DNA of 64,000 nt from CAUPWF01 sp963515125 (GTDB taxonomy: Bacteria > Bacillota > Clostridia > Lachnospirales > Lachnospiraceae), in NCBI GenBank assembly GCA_052116865.1, contig JBQKKG010000001.1, positions 124,001-188,000 of the forward strand. Direction: 5' to 3'. The first letter of the stretch is position 1. The number at the start of each line of letters is the position of its first letter. A program made the position numbers and the translations under genes. Below are positions 24,420 through 32,735 of the stretch, in pieces. The notes under the pieces are model-generated. The model was given only the letters and a program-made list of their open reading frames with translations, did no database searches and was not told the origin of the DNA.

Positions 24420-25001
24420 ATGCCAAAAGAAATGCTAGAGAAGTATCTAGCAGAAGATGGAGATTATCTGCGATTACAATTGGTTATGCAAAGTGCTCCG
24501 TTACTCAAAGGAGTAAAGATATCGTGCGTGCTAGTAATGGAAAAAACAAAATTACAGGATGTTTTTGAAGAATTTAAAAATACTGACATAGAATATGCGG
24601 TGTTACATGAAATGGAAAGCAAAATAATGGTGTTGTTTTATCGAAGAAAGGAATTGGAGCATTATCTAGGAAGATCTCAAATACAATTATTTCTTAGCCA
24701 ATTTGGATATAAAGGAAATTCAATAGAAGAGCATTTGCCATTATTAAGAGAGAGGGTATCTGTATTTTATAAAAAAAAGGATACATTTCCACATGAAATC
24801 GGAGTATTTTTAGGATATCCGATTGAGGATGTAACAGGATTTATCGAACATGCTGGGAAAAATTTCTTGTTCTGTGGATATTGGAAGGTATACTCAAATA
24901 TACAAAGAGCAAAAGAAATATTTCAAAAATGTGATGAAGCAAAAGATGTTGCAGCAAAAGAACTTTTTGCTGGAAAAAAGTTATGTGAAATTGTAGGATA
25001 G
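24420..25001 (+). CDS. DUF3793 family protein
   Basis: A 193-residue cytosolic protein recognised as DUF3793: 'APLLKGVKISCVLV', 'MVLFYRRKELEHYL', 'FLSQFGYKGNSIEEHLPLLRER', 'FPHEIGVFLGYPIEDVTGFIEHAGKNFLFCGYWKVY'. Function is unknown; in clostridia the family commonly sits beside flavodoxin or ferrous-iron transport genes, as here (flavodoxin starts 12 bases later). GGAGG before ATG 24420 supports the start. A role in iron limitation or flavodoxin use is inferred from context. Confidence 0.85.
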   Translation: MPKEMLEKYLAEDGDYLRLQLVMQSAPLLKGVKISCVLVMEKTKLQDVFEEFKNTDIEYAVLHEMESKIMVLFYRRKELEHYLGRSQIQLFLSQFGYKGNSIEEHLPLLRERVSVFYKKKDTFPHEIGVFLGYPIEDVTGFIEHAGKNFLFCGYWKVYSNIQRAKEIFQKCDEAKDVAAKELFAGKKLCEIVG

Positions 25002-25013
25002 AAGGAGAGAACA

Positions 25014-25445
25014 ATGGAAAAAATACAAATCGTTTATTGGAGTGGAACTGGGAACACAGAGACTATGGCAAATATGATTTCCAAAGGTGTGAAAGAAGGT
25101 GGAGCAGAAGCAGTTGTTGTGCCAATGGAGTCCATGGATAAAGAGGAATTATTGGAACAAAAAGGGTTCGCATTAGGGTGCCCCTCTATGGGAGCAGAGG
25201 AATTAGAGGAAAGTGTAGTGGAACCATTTATTTCAGAAATAGAACATAGAATAGAAGGAAAACAGATTGTGCTATTCGGTTCTTATGGATGGGGAGATGG
25301 CGAATGGATGCGTAATTGGGTAGAACGTATGGAACATGCGGGATCAACAGTGATAGGTGGTGAAGGAATCATTGCCAATGAAGCACCAGATAGTGAGATA
25401 GAAACAAAATGTAAAGAGATAGGACGGTTATTAGCGAGTTTATAG
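25014..25445 (+). CDS. Flavodoxin
   Basis: A 143-residue FMN electron carrier. The phosphate-binding loop 'YWSGTGNTETMA' is at residues 7-18, followed by 'LGCPSMGAEELEESVVEPF' and 'VLFGSYGWGDGEWMRNWVERM', both FMN-ring loops. The length is that of short-chain clostridial flavodoxins, which replace ferredoxin when iron is scarce. It is co-transcribed with DUF3793 and the DUF134 regulator lies 100 bases further. Confidence 0.93.
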   Translation: MEKIQIVYWSGTGNTETMANMISKGVKEGGAEAVVVPMESMDKEELLEQKGFALGCPSMGAEELEESVVEPFISEIEHRIEGKQIVLFGSYGWGDGEWMRNWVERMEHAGSTVIGGEGIIANEAPDSEIETKCKEIGRLLASL

Positions 25446-25488
25446 AATTAAACAATTGTTACAATGGTGGTATAACATAGACTCATCC

Positions 25489-25532
25489 TTGCTAATAATT
25501 AATATTTGAGGTATACTTCAAGTGATTATTAG
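25489..25532 (+). promoter_or_regulatory. Promoter overlaid by a nested dyad ahead of the DUF134 gene
   Basis: TTGCTA (25489-25494), 17-base spacer, TATACT (25512-25517) form a promoter. It lies within two nested inverted repeats: outer CTAATAAT (25492-25499)/ATTATTAG (25525-25532) and inner TTGAGGTATACTTCAA (25506-25521), the latter centred on the -10 box. This is the geometry of a repressor site. The neighbouring DUF134 protein, a helix-turn-helix regulator, is the natural candidate to bind it. Confidence 0.65.
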
Positions 25533-25547
25533 TGAAAGGAGACTAGC

Positions 25548-26012
25548 ATGGCAAGACCAACAAAGTGGCGTAAAATTGAAAGCATTCCGGCAGTTCCTTA
25601 TTTTGTACCAATGGAACATGAGGTAGAAGGTGTGGAAGTAAATGTGTTATTACTTGAGGAAGCAGAAGCTATTAGATTAAAAGACTTAGAAGGATTAGAG
25701 CAGATAGAATGTGCCGAGAGAATGGAAGTTTCAAGACCAACATTTCAAAGGATATTACTCTCTGCGCGAGAAAAAATAGCAGACGCACTAATCAATGGGA
25801 AATCAATACACATGGCTGGTGGTAATTATACCAGAAATATATGTAACGTTATATGCGAGGATTGCAATACTAGTTGGAAGGAAAGTTTTGAGCATCTTGA
25901 GCAAATTAGGAATGGAAATTATGCTTGTCCTACTTGTGGTTCTGTAAAAATTGATTGTTTAAAAAAATGTAAAGGGAAATTTTGTAATAAAAATTGTTGG
26001 AAACGGATGTAA
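25548..26012 (+). CDS. DUF134 family DNA-binding regulator
   Basis: A 154-residue protein. Residues 1-95 are the DUF134 helix-turn-helix domain (MARPTKWRKIESIP..YFVPM, 'VLLLEEAEAIRLKDLEGLEQIECAERMEVSRPTFQRILLSAREKIADALINGKSI'). The C-terminal 50 residues carry about eleven cysteines (CxxC near 'CEDC', 'CPTC', then CLKKCKGKFCNKNC), probably a zinc or iron-sulfur site that senses redox or metal. It lies just ahead of a NifX-MinD-MinD-NifX set, the usual partner of DUF134, and its own promoter bears a nested dyad suggesting autoregulation. Confidence 0.9.
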   Translation: MARPTKWRKIESIPAVPYFVPMEHEVEGVEVNVLLLEEAEAIRLKDLEGLEQIECAERMEVSRPTFQRILLSAREKIADALINGKSIHMAGGNYTRNICNVICEDCNTSWKESFEHLEQIRNGNYACPTCGSVKIDCLKKCKGKFCNKNCWKRM

Positions 26013-26025
26013 TAGAAAGAAAATG

Positions 26026-26062
26026 TTAGGGACTTCGAACGGAGATCCCTAATTTTTTTTGC
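26026..26062 (+). terminator. Terminator after the DUF134 gene
   Basis: TTAGGGA and TCCCTAA pair around CTTCGAACGGAGA, followed by eight T. Confidence 0.75.
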
Positions 26063-26073
26063 TGTAATTGTTA

Positions 26074-26125
26074 TTGACATATGCCCAAAAAATGATATAC
26101 TTATAAAATAAGTAGCATATGCTCA
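26074..26125 (+). promoter_or_regulatory. Promoter with CATATGCyCA direct repeats before the NifX-MinD operon
   Basis: TTGACA (26074-26079), 16-base spacer, TATACT (26096-26101). The sequence CATATGCCCA (26078-26087) abuts the -35 box and recurs as CATATGCTCA (26116-26125) downstream of the start site, 38 bases apart. The pair may be binding sites for the DUF134 regulator or another factor. Confidence 0.5.
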
Positions 26126-26152
26126 TAATGAATAAAAGAAGGAGGAGCTATT

Positions 26153-26518
26153 ATGAAGGTTGCAATACCAATGAATGATGACAGAAAAACCATCTGCGCA
26201 TCATTTGGGAGAACTACAGAGTTCTTAATCGTCGATACGGAGAAGGGGAAAAGAGAGTTTCTATACAATCAAGCAGTATCAGCTTCAGGAGGAGCTGGAA
26301 TTCAGGCAGCTCAGCTCATCGTCGATAAAGGAGTTCAGGCATTGTTGACACCAAGATGTGGGGAAAGTGCAGCTAAGGTTTTAGGTGCAGCCAATATCAA
26401 GATATACCAGACTATTTCGCAGGATATAGAGGATAATCTTACAAGTTTTACGCAAGATAAATTAGAGATTCTAAGTGAAATTCATGCGGGATTTCACAAT
26501 CATGGAAGGGATAAATAG
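26153..26518 (+). CDS. NifX/NifB-type dinitrogenase cofactor-biosynthesis domain protein
   Basis: A 121-residue protein of the dinitrogenase iron-molybdenum cofactor family (RNase H-like fold): 'VAIPMNDDRKTICASFGRTTEFLIVD', 'GGAGIQAAQLIVDKGVQALLTPRCGESAAKVL'. Members bind metal-sulfur clusters, for example the Mo-Cu cluster of orange protein. No nif structural genes are present, so nitrogen fixation is not implied. First gene of a run with two MinD-type ATPases and a second NifX-type gene. GGAGGAG before ATG 26153 supports the start. Confidence 0.88.
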   Translation: MKVAIPMNDDRKTICASFGRTTEFLIVDTEKGKREFLYNQAVSASGGAGIQAAQLIVDKGVQALLTPRCGESAAKVLGAANIKIYQTISQDIEDNLTSFTQDKLEILSEIHAGFHNHGRDK

Positions 26519-26544
26519 GTGATATTTAGAGAGGATGTTAGAAG

Positions 26545-27378
26545 TTGAAAATTGCTGTACTGAGTGGTAAAGGGGGAACTGGTAAAACGTTTGTATCCGT
26601 GAATCTGGCGGTGGCGCTAGGAACAGGTACGTATGTTGATTGTGATGTAGAAGAACCAAATGGAAGATTGTTTTTTAAGCCACAGATAACAGAACGCAAA
26701 AAAGTTACGGTTACTATTCCGGCATTTCGAACTAAGCAGTGTACGGGATGTAGAAAGTGTGTAGAGTTTTGTGCATTTCATGCGCTAGCCTTTGTCAAAA
26801 AGGAACCTATGCTTTTTCAAGAGGTATGTCATTCTTGTGGAGGATGCCAATTAGTATGTGAACATCATGCAATTACAACAAAAAAGAGGCACGTAGGAGA
26901 CGTATTAATTGGCACGTCAAAGAATATACATTTTTTGTCTGGTAAGCTGAATATTGGTGAAGCATCTGGAGTTCCAATTATTAAAGAGCTATTGGCAAAT
27001 ATGCCGAAACAAGAACATGTTGTGATAGACTGCCCACCAGGAAGTGGTTGTATGGTTATGGAATCTATCAAAGAAGCTGATTATTGTATTTTAGTAGCAG
27101 AGCCAACGGAGTTTGGGCGGTATAATATGGAGATGATATATGAACTACTCCATATATTCCACAAGCCGATGGGAGTTGTTCTAAATAAATACATGGACGG
27201 TGAAAATCCGTCGAAAGAGTTTTGTGAAAAGCACAAAATTGAGATCCTGTCGAATATACCATTTGATTTGGATATTGGAAAACAAATTGCAGAGGGAAAG
27301 ATTGTATCCCAGTACAATGTTACAATAGCCGATCTCTTTACGAACATGAGTAAACAAGTTGCAAAGAAGGTGCATTAG
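26545..27378 (+). CDS. MinD/Mrp-type ATPase with inserted 2[4Fe-4S] ferredoxin domain (first copy)
   Basis: A 277-residue ATPase. The deviant Walker A 'LSGKGGTGKTFVSVNLA' is at residues 6-22. A ferredoxin insert with two C-x2-C-x2-C-x3-C clusters follows at about 64-112 (CTGCRKCVEFC and CHSCGGCQLVC). Later come 'VVIDCPPGSGCMVME' and 'VAEPTEFGRYNME'. The family acts with NifX-type proteins in handling iron-sulfur or mixed-metal clusters. It starts with TTG 26545; no ATG is better placed. The next gene, a paralogue, begins on its stop codon, so the two subunits probably form a heterodimer. Confidence 0.9.
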   Translation: MKIAVLSGKGGTGKTFVSVNLAVALGTGTYVDCDVEEPNGRLFFKPQITERKKVTVTIPAFRTKQCTGCRKCVEFCAFHALAFVKKEPMLFQEVCHSCGGCQLVCEHHAITTKKRHVGDVLIGTSKNIHFLSGKLNIGEASGVPIIKELLANMPKQEHVVIDCPPGSGCMVMESIKEADYCILVAEPTEFGRYNMEMIYELLHIFHKPMGVVLNKYMDGENPSKEFCEKHKIEILSNIPFDLDIGKQIAEGKIVSQYNVTIADLFTNMSKQVAKKVH

Positions 27379-28262
27379 TGAAAAAATTATTGATTTTAAG
27401 TGGAAAAGGCGGCACAGGAAAAACAACCGTTTCCACTGCATTTATCCATATGCTTCAAACAAAGGTATGTGCAGATTGCGATGTAGATGCACCGAATCTT
27501 CATATTACAGTTGCACCAAAAGGAGAGCCTACTAGAAAAGAGTTCTACGGACTTCCAAAGGCGGTGATTAATCAAGAGAAGTGTGTAGGGTGCGGAACAT
27601 GTGTTGCAAGATGTAAATTCGAAGCCATCTCCATACAGGATAAAGCGACAGTAAATTCATTTGGATGTGAGGGATGTGGTGTATGTGCTTTTGTTTGTCC
27701 TACTCAGGCAATTGCTATGGAACATTCGATAAGCGGGCAAACACTTAGTTACAATCAAGAGATTTTCCTATCTACTGCACAATTGAAGATGGGTGAAGGA
27801 GCATCTGGAAAATTAGTAACAGAAGTTAAGAAAAATATGAATGTAAATGAAAAGAAAGGGATTGCAATAATTGATGGTTCGCCTGGTATTGGATGTCCGG
27901 TGATTGCTTCTATAAGTGGAGTAGATATGGTGCTCATTGTGACAGAGCCTACAGTATCAGGAATCAGCGATTTGAAACGAATCTTAAAGACTGTTAGACA
28001 TTTTAAAACGAAGTGTGCAGTATGCATCAATAAATATGACATTTATCTTGACTATACGGAATCGATTCAGCAATTTTGCATGGAACAAGGCGTTGAAATT
28101 GTGGGAATGATACCCTTTGATAAGGCGGTGTCAACGGCAATTAATCAAAGAAAGAGCATTGTTGAAATTGACTGTAAAGCAGGGAGAAAAGTGAAACATA
28201 TGCTTGATAAAACAAGGAAGATATTAGAGGAGGATAACAATGAAGATAGCAGTAGCAAGTGA
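27378..28262 (+). CDS. MinD/Mrp-type ATPase with inserted 2[4Fe-4S] ferredoxin domain (second copy)
   Basis: A 294-residue paralogue of the preceding gene: Walker A 'LSGKGGTGKTTVSTAF', ferredoxin clusters 'CVGCGTCVARC' and 'CEGCGVCAFVC', then 'IAIIDGSPGIGCPVIAS' and 'VTEPTVSGISDLKR'. Start is GTG 27378, overlapping the TAG of the first copy (TAGTG). Its 3' end overlaps the second NifX gene by 23 bases, so the four genes are translated as a unit. The tandem ATPase arrangement is that of orange-protein (orp) type clusters in anaerobes. Confidence 0.9.
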   Translation: MKKLLILSGKGGTGKTTVSTAFIHMLQTKVCADCDVDAPNLHITVAPKGEPTRKEFYGLPKAVINQEKCVGCGTCVARCKFEAISIQDKATVNSFGCEGCGVCAFVCPTQAIAMEHSISGQTLSYNQEIFLSTAQLKMGEGASGKLVTEVKKNMNVNEKKGIAIIDGSPGIGCPVIASISGVDMVLIVTEPTVSGISDLKRILKTVRHFKTKCAVCINKYDIYLDYTESIQQFCMEQGVEIVGMIPFDKAVSTAINQRKSIVEIDCKAGRKVKHMLDKTRKILEEDNNEDSSSK

Positions 28263-28596
28263 AGAGAAAATGACGACAACACATTTTGGGCATTGCAACA
28301 ATTTTAATATTTATGAAATAGAAAATGCAAAAATTGTAAAGGAAGAATCCATACCTAACCCAGGACATAAGCCAGGATTTTTACCAAATTATTTGTACAA
28401 GTTGGGTGTAAATGTAATTATATCAGGTGGAATGGGTAGTGGAGCAGTTGATATCTTCCATGAGCGAGGGATAGAAGTAATTATAGGTGCTTCCGGTGAA
28501 TCCAGAGCATGCGTTTTGGCATATTTAGATGGAAAGTTAAAGTCAACAGGTTCTATCTGTCAAGAACATCAACATGCAGGTGAGTGCGGGGAATAA
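28240..28596 (+). CDS. NifX/NifB-type dinitrogenase cofactor-biosynthesis domain protein (second)
   Basis: A 118-residue member of the same family as the gene at 26153: 'IAVASEEKMTTTHFGHCNNFNIYEI', 'LYKLGVNVIISGGMGSGAVDIFHERGIEVIIGASG'. It has an extra C-terminal tail with cysteine and histidines (CQEHQHAGECGE) that may bind metal. GGAGG before ATG 28240, inside the end of the ATPase gene, supports coupled translation. Last gene of the set, followed by a strong terminator. Confidence 0.88.
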   Translation: MKIAVASEEKMTTTHFGHCNNFNIYEIENAKIVKEESIPNPGHKPGFLPNYLYKLGVNVIISGGMGSGAVDIFHERGIEVIIGASGESRACVLAYLDGKLKSTGSICQEHQHAGECGE

Positions 28597-28629
28597 TACT
28601 AAGATTAGAATGTGTTTTAAACGAGTCAC

Positions 28630-28692
28630 ATAGATGCACTTTATATCATTTGATGTGTATGGACAAATGATATAAAAGGCATCTATTTTTGG
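28630..28692 (+). terminator. Long terminator after the NifX-MinD operon
   Basis: ATAGATGC, TTTATATCATTTG and their complements CAAATGATATAAA and GGCATCTAT form a stem of over 20 pairs with a short loop, followed by TTTTT. Confidence 0.85.
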
Positions 28693-28853
28693 TGTGAAAT
28701 AGACACATATAAGAGGAATTCAAAGAGTATTTTAACGCCAATTCTGGATAGGTAACTTTTGCTTTAAAATAAAAAATATGGTACTATATTTAAGAAAAAA
28801 GACAGCCAATAAAAGCTGAGAAGAATTTGATCATGATTGCGGGAGGAACAAGG

Positions 28854-29681
28854 TTGTATAGTAAAAGAAGACGAATACAAGTAATGATAAGTATATGTAT
28901 CAGTATAGTGCTATTAAGTGGGTGTGGTAAAAAGAATCAAGAACAGAAAGCTGTGAAGGAATCCAAGGTACATGTGGAGAAGGAAGAAAAAGAGGAAAAC
29001 CAGGAGCTTACAAAAGAAGTAAAGGAACTAGTAGAAGCGATTCAGGAAACTTCGAAATTAGGGGCTTTTGATCTACACACGACGGCTAATATAGCTTTGA
29101 AAGGAACAACCATTCAAGGAACCTACCAACAGCAGTCTAATATCCAAGTGATTCGGGATGTGATAAATGATGATATTCAGATGACGATGGAGTCTACTAC
29201 TAACACAGATGATAGCACTTCCTATGCTTATTATAAGGAGGGATGGTACTATACGGATGATAAGAATGGAAAAACGAAGGTGCAAAAAACGACTGCAGAG
29301 GTTATGGGAAGTATTACAGATATCTCCAATCTTGTGACAGAGGAAGCGTCCTTCATTGAACATATGCAAGTAACGAAGGAAGCAGAAAACTGGGTATATA
29401 CGTATCATATTCCGGATTATAAAGTGGAGCAGTATTTGGAGAAGTTCACACAAAGTGGCGCTGTGAATGATACGGAATTGAGCGGTTCTAAGGCGGAAGT
29501 AGAGCAGCTGGAACTTTGCAGTACAATAAATCCGAAAGGATTTCTTATCAAACAGGAAATGACAGCAATAGGTACAATTAAAAAATCAATTTTCAAGGTA
29601 CCAGTAGAGGCAACTATAATAGCAGAATTTTATAATAGTGACAAGACAGAGTTAATAATGCCAGAATTTTCTGTATATTAG
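28854..29681 (+). CDS. Secreted lipoprotein, DUF6612-like
   Basis: A 275-residue exported protein. A lipoprotein signal peptide is clear: basic start (MYSKRRR), hydrophobic stretch (VMISICISIVLLSGC) and lipobox L-S-G-C with Cys near residue 25. A lysine/glutamate-rich linker (about 27-60) leads to a beta-rich domain that resembles DUF6612/LppX-LolA-like lipoproteins of clostridia ('TTANIALKGTTIQGTYQQQ', 'YAYYKEGWYYTDD'). Start TTG 28854 is chosen because GGAGG is seven bases before it; the frame continues upstream to an ATG without a ribosome-binding site. Ligand unknown. Confidence 0.75.
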   Translation: MYSKRRRIQVMISICISIVLLSGCGKKNQEQKAVKESKVHVEKEEKEENQELTKEVKELVEAIQETSKLGAFDLHTTANIALKGTTIQGTYQQQSNIQVIRDVINDDIQMTMESTTNTDDSTSYAYYKEGWYYTDDKNGKTKVQKTTAEVMGSITDISNLVTEEASFIEHMQVTKEAENWVYTYHIPDYKVEQYLEKFTQSGAVNDTELSGSKAEVEQLELCSTINPKGFLIKQEMTAIGTIKKSIFKVPVEATIIAEFYNSDKTELIMPEFSVY

Positions 29682-29691
29682 TTTTAGAAAT

Positions 29692-29720
29692 TTGACATTA
29701 TACGTTGGAAGTAATACAAT
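29692..29720 (+). promoter_or_regulatory. Promoter of the metal-uptake operon
   Basis: TTGACA (29692-29697), 17-base spacer, TACAAT (29715-29720), 53 bases before the first gene. I could not identify a sure Zur or MntR box. Confidence 0.7.
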
Positions 29721-29773
29721 AAAAAATATAGGTAATTGGAATAAGAGAGTAAAAAATATCCAGGAGGTATGTA

Positions 29774-30076
29774 ATGACAGTGTATAAGAAAAAGATATTG
29801 GCAGTAATCATGAGCTTTCTCATCTTGGGGACATTATTTCTTTCTTATAGCTTTCTTATTGAAAACGTAGAACATGATTGTGCGGGCAATGATTGTCCTA
29901 TTTGTGTACAGATGGAACTTTCGGTTCAATTTCTGTCTAATTTTAAATTAGTGATTTCTTTTGTGCCTATTCTAATGGCACTTCTTTGCGTATTCGCGCT
30001 GATTTATGCGGTAATAGAAATAATAGACCGTATAAGTGATACCCTAATTACTTTAAAGGTAGAGTTATTGGATTAA
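29774..30076 (+). CDS. Small two-helix membrane protein with a cysteine/histidine loop
   Basis: A 100-residue protein with two transmembrane segments (about 10-29 and 58-82). The outer loop between them holds H-D-C-x4-D-C-P-I-C, a possible zinc-binding cluster. I do not recognise a named family. GGAGG upstream and its place as first gene before a zinc/manganese-type ABC uptake operon suggest a metal-related role. It is separated from the ABC genes by 80 bases with a hairpin. Confidence 0.6.
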   Translation: MTVYKKKILAVIMSFLILGTLFLSYSFLIENVEHDCAGNDCPICVQMELSVQFLSNFKLVISFVPILMALLCVFALIYAVIEIIDRISDTLITLKVELLD

Positions 30077-30087
30077 CTTCAAATACA

Positions 30088-30124
30088 AATAATGACACAT
30101 TTGTGAAAGCAAATGTTATTTTGG
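30088..30124 (+). terminator. Hairpin between the small membrane gene and the solute-binding gene
   Basis: AATGACACATTTG and CAAATGTTATT pair with a two-base bulge around TGAAAG, followed by TTTTGG. It could lower expression downstream relative to the first gene. Confidence 0.4.
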
Positions 30125-30156
30125 TGTGCATTTATTTATAATTGGAGGTAATGAAA

Positions 30157-31155
30157 ATGAAAAAAAATAAAAAAGTGGTACTCTTGTTCGTGCTTGTATT
30201 ATGTATAGGTATTCTTTCCGGATGCGAAAAAAGTAAATATAGTCAGAGAAAAAAGAATCAAGTAGAGGATCGGTACCGGGTTGTATGCACAATATTTCCA
30301 CAGTATGATTGGGTGAAGGAAATCATAGGAGAGCATAGTCAGAATTATGACCTTACTCTATTATTAGAGGATGGTGTAGATTTACATAGTTATCAACCTA
30401 CAGCAACAGATATTGCAACAATAGTCAATAGTGATTTATTTATTTATGTAGGTGGAGAATCGGATGAATGGGTACAAGATGTGCTCAAAAAAGTAACAAA
30501 TAAAGATATGGTTGTTCTAAATCTTCTAGATATTTTAGGTGAACATGTAAAAGAAGAAGAACATGTAGAAGGAATGGAGACAGAAGCGCCGGAGGTAGAA
30601 GAGGAAGAGTCAGTAGTAGAATATGATGAACATATTTGGCTTTCTCTTAGAAATGCAGTCACATGTTGCAATGCAATTCGTGATGCATTGTGCCAATTAG
30701 ATACTAAGCATGCATCATCTTACAAACAAAATGGGGAACAGTATGTGTCCGAATTGCAAAAGCTGGATGAATCTTATGAGAATGTGATTAAAAATGCAAT
30801 GCGTAGTACGTTGTTATTTGGTGACCGCTTTCCGTTTCGTTATCTTATAGATGATTATGGGCTTACATACTATGCTGCTTTTGCAGGTTGTTCTGCGGAA
30901 ACAGAAGCAAGTTTTGAAACCATTGTATTTTTAGCATCAAAAGTAGATGAAGAAAAGTTACCAGCGGTGCTTACCATTGATCAGTCGGATCAAAAAATAG
31001 CACAGACTATTATTCAGAATACCAAAAATAAAAATCAAAAGGTTTTGACATTAGATTCTATGCAATCTGTAACTGGTGAGAGCGTGAAATCTGGAACAAC
31101 ATATTTATCCGTGATGGAGAATAACTTAGGAGTACTGAAACAAGCATTGAATTAG
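30157..31155 (+). CDS. Zinc/manganese ABC transporter substrate-binding lipoprotein (ZnuA type)
   Basis: A 332-residue cluster A-I binding protein. Lipoprotein signal with lipobox L-S-G-C (VLCIGILSGC). Metal ligands fit the family: His in 'DGVDLHSYQPTATDIATI', His in 'YDEHIWLSLRNAV', and acidic residue in 'TIDQSDQKIA'. A glutamate-rich insert with two histidines (EEEHVEGMETEAPEVEEEES) replaces the histidine-rich loop of ZnuA. 'FGDRFPFRYLIDDYGLTYYAAFAGCSAETEAS' is highly typical. ATG 30157 is preferred because GGAGG is eight bases before it. Zinc rather than manganese is inferred. Confidence 0.88.
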   Translation: MKKNKKVVLLFVLVLCIGILSGCEKSKYSQRKKNQVEDRYRVVCTIFPQYDWVKEIIGEHSQNYDLTLLLEDGVDLHSYQPTATDIATIVNSDLFIYVGGESDEWVQDVLKKVTNKDMVVLNLLDILGEHVKEEEHVEGMETEAPEVEEEESVVEYDEHIWLSLRNAVTCCNAIRDALCQLDTKHASSYKQNGEQYVSELQKLDESYENVIKNAMRSTLLFGDRFPFRYLIDDYGLTYYAAFAGCSAETEASFETIVFLASKVDEEKLPAVLTIDQSDQKIAQTIIQNTKNKNQKVLTLDSMQSVTGESVKSGTTYLSVMENNLGVLKQALN

Positions 31156-31170
31156 AGAGGAACAATAAGG

Positions 31171-31881
31171 ATGTCATATATTAGTTGTCAAGATCTTATG
31201 CTAGGATATGAGGGAAAGGTGATTAACAAGCATCTGAACTTTGTAGTGAATCCAGGAGAGTACCTATGCATTGTGGGTGAGAATGGGACTGGAAAAAGTA
31301 CGCTTATAAAAGCAATTTTGGGTTTGCATCCTATTATGCATGGGGAAATTGAAAAGGGGGATGGACTATTGGCCTATGAGATAGGGTATCTCCCTCAACA
31401 GACAAAGGTTTTAGGAGATTTTCCAGCATCAGTGCAAGAAGTTGTTTTATCCGGTTGCCTAAATCGATGTGGAATGCGTCCGTTTTTTTCAAAAAAAGAA
31501 AAAAGAATAGCGCAACAACATATGGAGCACATGGGAATTATAGAGTTAAGGCGAAGATGTTTTACGGAATTATCTGGTGGACAGAAGCAACGAGTATTAT
31601 TAGCAAGAGCAATGTGTGCTACAAGAAAATTATTGCTCTTGGATGAACCTACGGCAGGGTTGGATCCTAAGGCTACTTTAGAGATGTATGAATTGATTCA
31701 TCAGTTGAACAAAGAAGGAATTACCATTATTATGGTATCCCATGATATCTCATCAGCAGTGCTATATGCCTCTCATGTACTTCATGTGGGGAAGGAATCA
31801 CAATTCTTTGGAAAAACAGAAGATTATAGAAAGACCAATATGTTTCAACTATTTACAGAAGGATATAGGGGGGAAATATAA
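31171..31881 (+). CDS. Metal ABC transporter ATP-binding protein (ZnuC type)
   Basis: A 236-residue ATPase with Walker A 'GENGTGKST', Q-loop 'GYLPQQTKVLGDFPASVQEVV', signature 'LSGGQKQR', Walker B 'LLLLDEPTAGLDP' and switch 'VSHDISSA'. 'YLPQQ..DFPASV.EVV' is characteristic of zinc/manganese importers. It lies 15 bases after the binding protein and overlaps the permease start by one base. Confidence 0.92.
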   Translation: MSYISCQDLMLGYEGKVINKHLNFVVNPGEYLCIVGENGTGKSTLIKAILGLHPIMHGEIEKGDGLLAYEIGYLPQQTKVLGDFPASVQEVVLSGCLNRCGMRPFFSKKEKRIAQQHMEHMGIIELRRRCFTELSGGQKQRVLLARAMCATRKLLLLDEPTAGLDPKATLEMYELIHQLNKEGITIIMVSHDISSAVLYASHVLHVGKESQFFGKTEDYRKTNMFQLFTEGYRGEI

Positions 31882-32735
31882 TGGGCAACATGATAGAAAC
31901 AATTACGTATTACCTTACCTATCCATTTGTAAAGTACGCACTTATTGCAGGAGCACTTATTGCTCTTAGTACCTCCTTACTTGGAGTTACATTGGTACTC
32001 AAAAGATACTCCTATATTGGAGACGGACTTTCTCATGTTGCATTTGGAGCAATGGCAGTAGCAACGATTTGTAATCTTTTTAATTACATGGTGTTAGTAT
32101 TACCAGTAACTATCTTAGCCGCTGCCTTCATGCTGCAAATCGGACAAAAAGTAAAAATTAATGGAGATGCAATGATCGGAATGTTTTCTGTTGGATCGTT
32201 AGCTATTGGTTATCTTGTATTAAATATATTTTCATCTTCGTCTAACATTACTGGAGATGTATGTAGTACGTTATTTGGTTCCACCGCTATTCTTACATTG
32301 ACGTTGATGGATGTAAAGGCATGTATTGTAGGGACTGTTCTTGTAGTTTTAATTTATATATTTTTCTTTCATAAAATTTTTGCAGTTACCTTTGACCAAG
32401 AGTTTGCAAGAGGAACTGGTATCAGAGTAAAAGTATACCAGTTATTATTGACTGTTTTGACGGCAACCATTATTGTATTGGCTATGAATCTAGTGGGGTC
32501 ATTATTAATTTCAGCACTGGTTATATTCCCAACACTTTCTGCTATGAGAATATTAAAAACATTCAAAGGAGTGGTATTCTTTTCATCATCTCTAGCAGTA
32601 ATTTGTGCTGTGACTGGGATTCTAATATCTATTCTAGCATCTACACCAGTGGGGGCTACGATTGTGGTAATGAATATAGTAGTATTTTCTATTTGTAGTG
32701 TGATTGGTTTGATAGTGAGAGGTGGAAGCCATTGA
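31881..32735 (+). CDS. Metal ABC transporter permease (ZnuB type)
   Basis: A 284-residue membrane protein with about eight or nine helices, ABC-3 family. Family blocks: 'LLGVTLVLKRYSYIGDGLSHVAFGAMAV', 'DVCSTLFGSTAILT', 'VTFDQEFARGTGI', 'LLISALVIFPTLSAMRI'. ATG 31881 uses the last base of the ATPase stop (TAATG). It forms the channel of the importer with the two genes before it. Confidence 0.92.
   Translation: MGNMIETITYYLTYPFVKYALIAGALIALSTSLLGVTLVLKRYSYIGDGLSHVAFGAMAVATICNLFNYMVLVLPVTILAAAFMLQIGQKVKINGDAMIGMFSVGSLAIGYLVLNIFSSSSNITGDVCSTLFGSTAILTLTLMDVKACIVGTVLVVLIYIFFFHKIFAVTFDQEFARGTGIRVKVYQLLLTVLTATIIVLAMNLVGSLLISALVIFPTLSAMRILKTFKGVVFFSSSLAVICAVTGILISILASTPVGATIVVMNIVVFSICSVIGLIVRGGSH

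Noticed and set aside
27068..27441. Overlapping minus-strand frames in the MinD genes
   Set aside because: Shadows of two clear ATPase genes with intact motifs on the plus strand.
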